A DNA stretch of 64,000 nucleotides, taken from assembly GCA_037043015.1 (NCBI GenBank), contig CM073323.1, positions 14,381,758 to 14,445,757 on the forward strand. Reading direction: 5' to 3'. Positions 24,741-34,942 of this stretch are shown here, in pieces. The position numbers and the translations under genes are program-made. Positions within the stretch are counted from its first letter, which is position 1, and each line of letters opens with the position of its first letter. Origin of the DNA: Bryum argenteum. Taxonomy: Eukaryota > Streptophyta > Bryopsida > Bryales > Bryaceae. Under the pieces are notes generated by a model. That model ran no database searches, was not told the origin of the DNA, and was given only the letters and a program-made list of their open reading frames with translations.

Positions 24741-26765
24741 TCATTCAGCATATTTTACATTGTATGTGTTACACTGAGAAGTTACCAATATAAATTTATT
24801 GTATAAAGTATACCAATAAATTTGATGTATGATAATAACATAAAATCACTAATATTATCTTGGAATTTACACCAAAATCTTCATATTAAACTTGGATCAT
24901 TATAGCCAAAAGTAGCTCAAGTTTCAATGCTTTAGTAAACCAATTGTCTTGAAAAAAATGTGATATCAAAGAAGATAGTGTCGTAGAGGGATGCAACGTT
25001 ATTATAGAAACTAAGTGATGATTCAAAGGGTGCTGATGATATAACAAAAAAATTAGTATGAAGAAGCGTATATTTCCAAAAGTGTTGTTATTCCCAAAAA
25101 ACCAACAAGAAATTTACCATGAAATTGAAACATTACAATTCTATAGCTTTCGTTTGAATAAGGTGCCTTGTTGGAAAATCCAATCCTAGGATCCTTTCCC
25201 TATAGTCGAAGAAAATAACAACGAAGCGCTTTAAGATGGTAAGATTTTTAAAATGGTTAGATTTTAAAATTGATATACAAGTTAGTAAAGTTCGAGTATT
25301 GATAGAAAGGAGGTGAACAAGTTTCCGACAGTTACAAAGTAAGACCAATAAGTATTACAAGCAGGGATGTCACGGCGTCCAGACGTCCGGTAGATGTACG
25401 TCGGATGTCCGCACAGGAGCGTCCGTGACTTAGAGGTTTTGGTGTATTTACCTGGAGTTATATTGATTATATCTCAAGAGTTTTGTGGCAAAGAGGCAAA
25501 AGGATCACAACATTTACAATAGCATAACCATTACTCAAATATTGACCACCATTGACGCTTGCATCTATCTTAATTTTTCTAACCATAGAAGACAAACTAT
25601 GCTTCATCACTCTTTAACCTTCCAAAAAAACTTTAAGCTTTAGTATAGAGCATCATTTAAATGTGTAAGAGGTTCAACACATCCATGTACATGGTTTCTT
25701 AGATTTAGCATGATGTATGCATCTTTAATATTGGCGGTGAATCATTATGCACAAAGAAATGTAAAGGTCAGAAGTGTTTATAACATGAAATATAATTACC
25801 AACTAGAAGATGATAATGATAATTATATATTCTAACTAGATAAGTTAACATTGCTTCTATCCCCCATGTATTGGAGTAAGCCGCATTTTGCAAGTAGGAG
25901 ATATGTTCAACAAGGTGTTTAACCCTACAACAATCTATGAATTAGATGATCTACAGTGTGCCTACCTTTCAAATAGTGCACGCTAAGTAGATATGTAATC
26001 ACCTTTCTAACATATGTAAGAAAATCACCGAAGCCTTCAAGACTCTCAACACTTTGATTGTACAACTTTAAAGTCTCAATCTTAAAGACTCAAGTACACG
26101 AATTTGACATATTTGTAAAAACTTTATCCTAATACTAAACATGTTGAAAAACCCAAACAAACATCTATTTCCAAACACAATCATGTAGTAGAAACTTACA
26201 AGGGGCGATACATTATAACTAATGATGAATCTGTATACTATATGTGTTATTTCTAAAATATGACTTGCGTAGTACAGAACGACACCGCAAACACCACTTG
26301 AAAAGTACATCATTAGAGTTTAGCAATAAAAACTCTTGATGTACCACTCTTAGACTTAGTGAAATCTCATTGCAAATATGAAAACCACCCTTGTGGACAA
26401 TAAAAGCAAAGAAGAAAAGCAAACTTCATTAAACATGAATTGATACTAAAGTGTTTGTTCAGGAAGTTGTGATACGTACATAAACCTTCTCCATGCAACA
26501 ACTCATTCAACCACACGTTGGACCAAATTGTTCCAATGCAAATCTAATCTGCCATGAGCCACATACAACTAAACCTCCAAAAAACCTCCAAAATCAACAA
26601 TTTAAGGTCATATAGAGTCCAAAGATCCTGGCTAATATAACATGACTTGTGATCATATGATGTTAGAGAATCTACGCTAGCCATAACTACAACCTGACAC
26701 TGTACAACCAGAAGTTATGCATTTGAAAGCTCGACCAGATGGTTCGAGTGTGATGTGAGAAACTA
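24741..26765. other. AT-rich intergenic, no gene seen
   Basis: No supported coding region. It includes a small GC-rich inverted repeat at 25368-25430 (GTCACGGCGTC against GCGTCCGTGAC) in otherwise AT-rich DNA. Confidence 0.5.
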
Positions 26766-27229
26766 TCACTCGGTTGCAGGGCGTGGCTTGGTGACACTCA
26801 CGATGTTCTCATCATCATCCTTACAGGCAGCATCCGCTTTTGCTTTCTTCCTTGCCGATTCCATGCTCTCATTCGCCCTCTTCATATTGTCCCTTTTCCG
26901 CTCATCGCTCTCCCGATACTTTCTCTCCCAGAACTCCCTCTCCCGAATCTCCATCTCCCGAATCTCCCTCTCCCGGATCTCTCTCTCCCGATTCTCCTCC
27001 GCCTGAATCTTCCTCATCCGACACATTCTGCACTCCTGCTGCTGTTACATGCCAAAACATCAAACGCAATCATATTTAAAGCACCGAGGTTGAGTAGTTC
27101 AACATCTACAGTCTCATTGTCTTAATTCATATCAACTGTTCGAGGAGTGGAGCTTACTTGAATCCGCATGTAGTGTCGCGTCATCGAAGTGAAGCTGGCT
27201 GCTATCTCAGTGTCGGCAACGTTGGCCAC

Positions 27230-27405
27230 ATTCATTGCCATTATAGTCGACATCCTGCAGCACGCGACCAAAACGGTTTTCATATCCAACTTAATGAAAC
27301 ATGATAACTTAATTCTAACCGGTATTGTATTGGCCATTATAGTCGAAAATCCTGGAAGCGTGCAACCAAATCGATTTCTATGAATCAACCTCAACAATAC
27401 ATGAT
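27230..27405. repeat. ~105-bp tandem duplication with splice acceptor
   Basis: Two diverged copies of a segment containing GGCCATTATAGTCGA and GCGTGCAACC/GCACGCGACC lie side by side. On the minus strand each places a possible 3' splice site before ATTTTCGACTATAATGG or GATGTCGACTATAATGG. Confidence 0.6.
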
Positions 27406-27582
27406 AATTTTAGATCGGTACTTTATGTGCGCACCCGGCCTGCAAAGTCCCTTGCTTGTCCAGAGCGACGAGCTTGGATAGAATGAAGAAGAAGATCCTT
27501 CTACCCCTGCTTACAGAATCAGCCTGCACTCATGATTCAAATAGTTTAGTACTCTCGAATATATAAAACGTTCAAGCATAAA

Positions 27583-27836
27583 ACCCCAAATCCGTTAAAA
27601 TGGCACTATGCCATGTGCCATTTTGTCACACTAGATCTTACATTTGTGCTCATATAAAATGGTATATTCTGTAATATCACAATTTTTTTGTAATATCACT
27701 TCTTTATATACATTGTCACTCATTTTCCCTAATATCACCTTCAAATTCTGTTATATCACATGGTTTTGAGCTACAGTTCAGAAAGTTGAGGTGTGCCATT
27801 TTACTGGAATAATGCCATTTTAACGAAATTGGGGTT
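27583..27836. mobile_element. short TIR element (MITE)
   Basis: About 255 bases with terminal inverted repeats of some 30 bases (ACCCCAAATCCGTTAAAATG on the left; the complement of CATTTTAACGAAATTGGGGT on the right) and several internal AATATCAC motifs. No coding capacity. The superfamily is uncertain. Confidence 0.55.
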
Positions 27837-28099
27837 ATAAACAATAAGATGCTGAACGTCATGCACAGAATTATGTTCACCTTACGACGAGCCAGCCATT
27901 TCAGGACAGCCGACAAAAAGTCTTGTGCATATGCACTAAGATCGAGCAGTTCCAGCACAAATGCTGTCACCAATCATTCCAATCATCGTCAGATTAGAGA
28001 GACTGAGAATGCTGAGGATTTGCCAAAGTCTTATTCGCAAAGAGAAGCTTGGAGATGAGTTTTGATTCCGCCAGCCACTTGTGCGACACCAGAATATCT

Positions 28100-28790
28100 T
28101 CACTGCAAAGTACATAAATAACATGGTCACAACGGTATGAAAGATCGAATGCAAAGTACATAAAAAACATGGTCACTATGGTATGAAAGATCGAATGCAA
28201 AGTTTATAAAACATGGTCACAACGGTATGAAAGATTGAATGCAAAGTACATAAAAGACATGGTCACAACGGTATGAAAGATCGAATGCAAAGTACATAAA
28301 AAAACATGGTCACAACGGTATGCAAGATCAAATGCAAAGTACATAAAAAACATGGACACAACTGTATGAAAGATCAAATGCAAAGTACATAAAACATGGT
28401 CACAACGGTATGGAAGATCGAATGCAAAGTACATAAAAAAGCATGATCACAACGGTATGAAAGATCAAATGCAAAGTACATTAAACATGGTCACAACAGT
28501 ATGGAAGATCGAATGCAAAGTACATAAAACATGAAAACAACAGTATGAATGATCGAATGCAAAGTACATAAAGAACATGGTCACAACTCACAACGGTATG
28601 AAAGATCAAATGCAAAGTACATAAAAAAACATGGTCACAACGGTATGAAAGATCAAATGCAAAGTACATAAAGAACATGGTCACAACGGTATGAAAGATC
28701 AAATGCAAAGTACATAAAGAACATGGTCACAACGGTATGAAAGATCGAATGCAAAGTACATAAAACATGGTCACAAGCATTTAAAACCCT
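28100..28790. repeat. 46-bp minisatellite array
   Basis: Some 15 tandem units of 43-48 bases. The consensus contains GAAAGATCGAATGCAAAGTA, CATAAAAAACATGG and TCACAACGGTAT. The units are contiguous, not separated by spacers, so this is not a CRISPR array. Confidence 0.9.
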
Positions 28791-29770
28791 TGCCTGCTGA
28801 GTATTTGCCAAAGTCTTGTTCGCAAAGAGAAGCTTGGAGATAAATTTCGATTCCGCCAGCCACTAGTGCGACACCAGAGTATCTTCACTGCAAAGTACAT
28901 AAATAACATGGTCACAACGGTATGAAAGATCGAATGCAAAGTACATAAAAGACATGGTCACTATGGTATGGAAGATGGAATGCAAAGTACATAAAGAACA
29001 CGGTCACAACGGTATGAAAGATCAAATGCAAAGTACATAAAACATGGTCACAAGCATTTAAAACCCTTGCTTGCTGAGTATTTGCCAAAGTCTTGTTCGC
29101 AAAGAGAAGCTTGGAGATAAATTTCGATTCCGCCAGCCACTTGTGCGACACCAGAATATCTTCACTGCAAAGTACATAAATAACATGATCACAACGGTAT
29201 GAAAGATCGAATGCAAAGTACATAAAAAACATGGTCACTATGGTATGAAAGATCAAATGCAAAGTACATAAAGAACATGGTCACAACGGTATGAAAGATC
29301 AAATGCAAAGTACATAAAACATGGTCACAAGCATTTAAAACCCTTGCTTGCTGAGTATTTGCCAAAGTCTTGTTCGCAAAGAGAAGCTTGGAGATGAGTT
29401 TCGATTCCGCCAGCCACTTGTGCGACACCAGAATATCTTCACTGCAAAGTACATAAATAACATGATCACAACGGTATGAAAGATCGAATGCAAAGTACAT
29501 AAAAAACATGGTCACTATGGTATGAAAGATCAAATGCAAAGTACATAAAGAACATGGTCACAACGGTATGAAAGATCGAATGCAAAGTACATAAAACATG
29601 GTCACAAGCATTTAAAACCCTTGCCTGCTGAGTATTTGCCAAAGTCTTGTTCGCAAAGAGAAGCTTGGAGATGAGTTTCGATTCCGCCAGCCACTAGTGC
29701 GACAACAGAGTATCTTCACTGCAAAGTACATAAATAACATGGTCACAACATTATGAAAGATCGAAGAAAG
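28791..29770. repeat. 277-bp higher-order tandem array carrying an exon
   Basis: GTATTTGCCAAAGTC recurs at 28801, 29078, 29355 and 29632, an exact 277-base period. Each unit holds a ~90-base exon-like block (EDILVSHKWLAES on the minus strand, preceded by a TTTGCAG acceptor) plus about three 46-bp minisatellite units. A fifth exon block sits at about 28014-28102. The blocks at 28861 and 29692 carry an in-frame TAG; the other three do not. Confidence 0.85.
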
Positions 29771-30050
29771 ATCATGAGCCAGTATGAGTGCCTTACCCAG
29801 AACTTGATGCTGGAATGAGCTCGATGGCTTCCGCTACCATGTGTAACCGCATCTAACCACCTTGCTGTTACAGATTCCAAATCCGGCGTTGGGAATTGCG
29901 AAGAAAGAGCACGACAGATTCCAATCCTGAGATTCCGCTTCGCACACCAGAAAATAAGATTGAGTGGAAGTGACGGACTAAAGCTGAGAAGGCTTGAGGG
30001 TTTTCCCTAATCATCGTCATGCCCGAAATGGATTGTGATAGTGGGGTCAG

Positions 30051-30990
30051 CTACTCAAACACTTTCGTACAGGCCTTCTTGATGAGCTCATCAATGATCG
30101 GACTGGCAGTGAAGAGCTTCATGAGACGAGTGATATTGTCGAAACGAGACGCCGTTCTCACCAACTGATGGAGGAGAAGTGCAACTCTTGGGAGCTCGAG
30201 GTTTTGCATCATTGAACGCAGCATTCTCAGCACGAGCTCGTATCCCTTCCCTCCACCCGACTTCACCAGCAGCCATGTGAGACTGAACAGGAGTTACAGG
30301 ACAGGATATGCCCACGCTGGGATTCGACATCATACACAGGGGATCTCAGAAGTGGATACTTCGCCTGTCACAGTGCAGAAAGTATGAGGAGTTTTCACGC
30401 TCCTGTTAACCCTTACCAGCAAGCCAGGCACTTGCAAGACTGACGGCAGTCTCATCGAAGTGACAACCATGTCGTAAAGCCCCAACTTTCTGCGCTCCTT
30501 GTAAGCCTAGCACCCTGAGTTCAAGCCGTTTTCCAAAGCTAGAAGAAGCATAGACATGACGCGGTCCATGTCTGACGGTGGGTGAGGAGAGGCGAAGGCT
30601 TCTCCTGCCATGGTCACGACCCCGAAGAGAATTTCATACCAGGCGCCTTGAATAAGGGGTCGGTTTTGGAGGACCTTTGCAGCGAGCATGGAGCTGCTGA
30701 TTGCCCCCGGAGCCCGACTGCCCGAGGCAGCAGAGAGCCTCCAGTTCGCTGATTCTGCCGTTGCTTATCAAGTCTTGTCGTAATCTAGTAACACCGATGC
30801 TAGAGCCTTCAATTCTCCGAGTGAGGGTGCATTCATGGAGTTTCCTGTGTAAAGCGTATGCCCTGATGAAGTCCATGTTTACACCTTTTGGCATATACTT
30901 CTCGCTGAACCAACCCCGCCTCGCTTGCCATACTCGCAACTCTTGAAGACTTGAGTTTGTTTGCAACCCATTCAAGACAATCGGCCACAA
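30051..30990 (-). pseudogene. LRR-like gene fragment
   Basis: Minus-strand frames at 30700-30990 (GLQTNSSLQELRVWQ, resembling a leucine-rich repeat), 30507-30689 and 30051-30266 encode plausible helical or leucine-rich sequence, but in different frames. A degraded copy of the first piece lies at 21770-21890 beside repeat copy A. It may be the upstream part of the locus at 26766-29852. Function is unknown. Confidence 0.35.
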
Positions 30991-33180
30991 AAAAGAATGT
31001 GCACCACAAAAGAGTTGTGTGCGCTACCTAAAAGTGCCTGCACCACAAAACAGTCGTGTGCGTCACTTCCAAAACTGTCTTGTCCTAAACCGCTTGTGTG
31101 CATCAAATGTGGTATCCAAAAGATCAAGAATTATCCAATAATTTCAAATAATTCAAGGCCATGGAGAAATATAGAGTTGCACCTTCAATACTTAAGAAGC
31201 ATCGCCAATGGTTGTCGGGATCACTTCAAAACAATTGGGTGCGTCGCAAAAAATGTAAGTGTGCTACCAAATCGTTACTTGCACCACCTCCATAACCGCG
31301 GCAAATGCTTGCCGCTCGTCTCAAATACGGGTGAACAACTAAGTGCGCCAACCCTGAAACACCACCTCCAAACCGCCGCAAACGCTTGTTGCTTGTCAAC
31401 AATCCTCTCGTTTACTCGCGCACAATTAAGTGCCTCAACCCCGAAACACCACTTTCGAAACGGCCGCAAACGCTTGTCAGTGATCCTCTCATACACTTGT
31501 GAACAATTAAGTGCGCCGCCCCAAAACACCACTTCCGAAACCGTCTCAAAATCTTGCCCCTTGCCAATAATCCTCTCGTTCTTTCGTAGACAATTAACTG
31601 CGCCAACCCTGAAACACCACCTCGGAAACGGCGGCAACCGCTTGCCACTTGTCAATAATCCTCTCATTCACTCATGAAGAATTAAGCGCGCCAACCTAGA
31701 AACACCACCTCTCGAACGGCCGCAAACACTTGACACTTGGCAATGATCCTCTTGTTCACTCATTAACGATTAAGTGCTCCAACCTCGAAACCTAGATTAC
31801 CGCTTGGTGGCGAGATTAAGTTTCCACGACCTATATGTCACGGTTGTCCAAAAGATACTTTTGTCTGCCATCCTTGAGTGCATGTATGACTCTTTCCGAT
31901 GCACAATCTTCCAAGCTTCGAAAATGTTGTTTCACAAGGCGTACTTTTTCAAACTCAAATTGAAAGGAATGTTTGAAAAGGTCAACACTCGTTAAAGTGG
32001 TCTTGATGGTATTTTAGACAATGCGATTTATTGAAGTGCATGGAAGATATGAGTACCACATCCTCCGCAAATTCTATAGGGAACAATGTTTTATGAGTGC
32101 AAATCTTATAATTTATGGTGAGAGATGTAAGAAGTAATTAGATTTGTTCCTTTAGGCATTTTTATTGAACTTTGAGAGGTTCTTCTTGACTTTGAATTCA
32201 ATTATGTAACATGTGTTATTGATAATTAATTATACTTCATACACAGTAGTATAGAATTCACAATCATTGATAGGTATGATTGAGAAAAAATATCACCCAC
32301 TTTTATTTAAACAAGGGCACTTGTTTAAAATTCAACACTAACACGTCATTATAATGAACTTTTGGCTTAAATGCACTATAGTAAATTTTTTTACATAACC
32401 CCAAGCTTAGGTGACTAGGTCATCCCTCTCATGACTGAGGACCACTTCATATTACGGCCCACTTGGACTTGCGCCCACTGAAAGTGAACCTTAACTTAAG
32501 CCCTAATTTACAAAGGGGTTGTTAAATTGGCCTTGCAATAAAATGCCCGTAGGCCCACTTGGAATGCCCAAACTAAAACTTTTACTTCGAGTTGGGTCAT
32601 CCAAATAGGCCTAAGTGACTTTCTATTAAAGTTCATTTCTGAGGCCCATATTCTATTTTTAACATCTTCCAACAATAATGCTTGAATTGCCCAAATGGGC
32701 CCAAGAGGAGAAGTGGGTCGCAATTCCATGACGATCCAATTTTCTGGCTAGGGCCCATAAGCTTCCTTCCAAAATGCCACCATGTCACCTCCACATAAGC
32801 TTTGTGAGAAGTAGGCCGACTCATAATATAAAGCTCTTGGGCCTATTTGATGGCAATCTAAGGGCTCTCATTGGTGGATACATAGTTTTTAGAAATGGGT
32901 CCTAATTTAAAGTGGCCGTAAGAACATGTTATATTTGTAAAAAGGACCACACGATCCATTTAACACTTTGAGCATATGTTTTGAAGCAATATATTAGTAA
33001 GTAATTTGTTATACCAACATATGGAAGTTTCATTGGTCTACGTTGTTGCTAAAAACAAAATTCACTTGTTCACTTGATCTTGTCCTCCCTTTGCTCCGTT
33101 CACCTCATTTTTATTTTCTTGTTTTTCTAGTTTTTATGTCCCTGAGTTCTTGAGTTCTAGAGTTCCTCCGTTCTCTTGTT
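30853..33180. repeat. complex repeat, copy B
   Basis: The second copy of the family at 21120-24740, sharing the gene fragment at its start, a short satellite block, and the long 3' part (31940-33080). A segment of about 500 bases (32420-32940) absent from copy A interrupts it. Confidence 0.7.
31270..31790. repeat. ~88-bp satellite array, block 2
   Basis: Five to six units of the same ~88-base satellite as block 1 (CCGCAAACGCTTG, AACAATTAAGTGCG). Confidence 0.85.
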
Positions 33181-33490
33181 TCCTCATCCCTGTGCACATT
33201 CTCTTTTCTTCTCACCTTCTTGTCTCTTCGTCCTCTCGTCTCCTTGCCATACCTCCATGACCTTCGACAAGGTTTTTGCAGCAAAAAATAGCTTGCCTTG
33301 AAAGACCTTTTTAAACAAAAATCAAAGTTGTCACACAAGCTCATAATAAAAAAATTGATGTCCACATACAAGTATTCTATAGATGTCAGGAGAGTACAGA
33401 GGAAAGCCATGAATGTCTTTTGGGGTAGAACGGTAGCCCTCTTTCTTAAAGTTAGTTCCGCAAAAGTCCCCTTATTGCCCTCATAGTTCT

Positions 33491-33879
33491 TCACTTCACA
33501 TGTGGTTGTGCTCTAAAGTTCATGGCTTTCCTCGAGTTTACCTCAATGTCGAATGGCAATTGAGTTATGTTGAAATGTTGACCTTCTATGTGGTCTGGCC
33601 TCACTGTTGGCCACATCTTCTGTGTCACCCGTGGGAATGACATGCGGCCATTTAACAGGTCACGGGCTTCACTTTCGATAAGTCCGGCTTTGAGCAACTC
33701 CTCTAGCGACTTCGTGGAACTGCGGGGAGGGATACCAGCTTCATAGGCCAATGTCTCCATCACAGGGAAGCCATACCAAAATTCGGTGATGGTGATACCT
33801 TGTGTAGGCAATACTCCACTTGAAGCTCGTGATTTTTTGTGTGTAGGTATGGCAGTGCTCGGGAATGGCCAAAATCCAT
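33491..33879 (-). CDS. terminal exon of an unrecognised gene
   Basis: A minus-strand open segment of about 130 codons begins right after a good acceptor (TTTTTGCAG at 33880-33888) and ends with TGA near 33491. The composition looks coding: EFWYGFPVMETLAYEAGIPP, then a Leu/Glu-rich helix and PRVTQKMWPTVRP. I do not recognise the family. Its upstream exons would lie to the right, where the LINE starts 140 bases away, so the LINE may have landed in its intron. Confidence 0.4.
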
Positions 33880-34018
33880 CTGCAAAAACCAGAAACAGAT
33901 GGACTAGCATTACTAACAGGAACCAGAGTCTTTGCTATTACTTTAGAGTTTAGACAATGATTCTCTCACCATTGCCAAAATTGCAAAATCCTATGACTCT
34001 CTAGCCCCTAGCAACCTT

Positions 34019-34942
34019 CTGACAGTAAAGATACAATCAGAAAACCTCAAAGACTTAGAACCCCACCATCTGTTCCAAACCATAGTCGAGGAAAGCTTTA
34101 AAAGAGGTCATGAGTTTGAGATTACTCAAGTGCAGAAAAATTCTAGAGAAACCTACGGTTGGCTCACTACATCGTCACCTGAGCAAGTCGCAAAAATAGG
34201 CAGAAACCGCATTCCAGTTCTTGGTGAGCTCCTATCTCCAGTCGTCCCCACCGAGGACCAATTGTCGAGAGAAGATGTCATAAAGCGCAACTGCTTAGTA
34301 CTTCTAGCTAAGGGCCTAAACCTCACAAAATCTACAGAGGACATTACAACTAGCATCAAAGTCCACTTCGGTCCCAACAACGTAGCTTCTGTCTTTTTTC
34401 CTAGAGCTAAGGATAGAGTCAAGGATATAGTACACACTGGTGTTGCTAACATAGAATGTCTAAATGCCACAGTCTACAAACAGTATCTCCGAAAATCCGC
34501 CCGATTGAATGGGAAGTGGATTGAGTTCCAACCACACCCAAACAGTCTGAACGGAAACGCACGTCCAGATGAAGCTACACTTAAGCGTTTAGGTTTTGCT
34601 GACATTGACACTGCTATGGCTAACACGGTGGAAGCTCTCAAGAATGCCCCTAATTCTGCCCCAAAACCGTTGACAAAGAAGGACATTACAGCAATTGTGG
34701 AAGAAGTAGTCACCAAGGAGAACAACAAGTTGAGGCAAGAATTTAAAGCAGACATGACGACACTGCATATCAACATGAGGAAGGAGGCCAACGATTATGC
34801 TGACCAAAAGCATCACGAAATCCAAGCTGCCCTTACGAACCTGAAACAGGTCCTAGGCCAAAGTATGATGGTGTTGGAAAACATCATCCGACCCGCGCTC
34901 CCGGCTCCATCTTCTTCGAGCCCGAAGCCAAACGGACAGTGA
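34019..34942 (+). CDS. LINE ORF1 protein, 5' incomplete
   Basis: An open frame without an in-frame ATG near its beginning, ending TGA at 34940-34942, about 307 codons. The middle shows alternating strands and helices with basic residues (IKVHFGPNNVASVFFPRAKDR), compatible with a nucleic-acid-binding fold. Residues from about 230 on form an acidic/basic helix with coiled-coil character (VVTKENNKLRQEFKADM). This matches the general plan of LINE ORF1 proteins that coat the RNA. Base composition is ordinary, unlike the downstream ORFs. Confidence 0.6.
   Translation: MTVKIQSENLKDLEPHHLFQTIVEESFKRGHEFEITQVQKNSRETYGWLTTSSPEQVAKIGRNRIPVLGELLSPVVPTEDQLSREDVIKRNCLVLLAKGLNLTKSTEDITTSIKVHFGPNNVASVFFPRAKDRVKDIVHTGVANIECLNATVYKQYLRKSARLNGKWIEFQPHPNSLNGNARPDEATLKRLGFADIDTAMANTVEALKNAPNSAPKPLTKKDITAIVEEVVTKENNKLRQEFKADMTTLHINMRKEANDYADQKHHEIQAALTNLKQVLGQSMMVLENIIRPALPAPSSSSPKPNGQ

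Larger units (their letters stand above)
26766..29852 (-). pseudogene. decayed multi-exon gene with amplified exon
   Basis: Minus-strand pieces look like exons. A possible first exon at 29797-29852 (ATG at 29852, MRLHMVAEAIELIPASSSG) ends at a good donor and splices in phase to an exon starting EDILVSHKW. Further pieces lie at about 27848-27973 (LELLDLSAYAQDFL), 27420-27530, 27148-27260 (ADTEIAASFTSMTRHYM) and 26766-27045, the last an acidic/basic helix rich in RERE repeats. The junctions further downstream do not keep one frame, so this is probably a pseudogene or a gene with exons I cannot place. The family is not recognised. Confidence 0.3.

Noticed and set aside
28100-28790. Regular short repeats considered as a CRISPR array
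   Set aside because: Units are contiguous with no unique spacers, no cas genes, and the genome is a plant nuclear one.
28204-29539. Minus-strand open frames made of repeated MYFAFDLSYRCDHV units
   Set aside because: They are translations of the 46-bp minisatellite and the 277-bp array; the frame changes whenever unit length is not a multiple of three.
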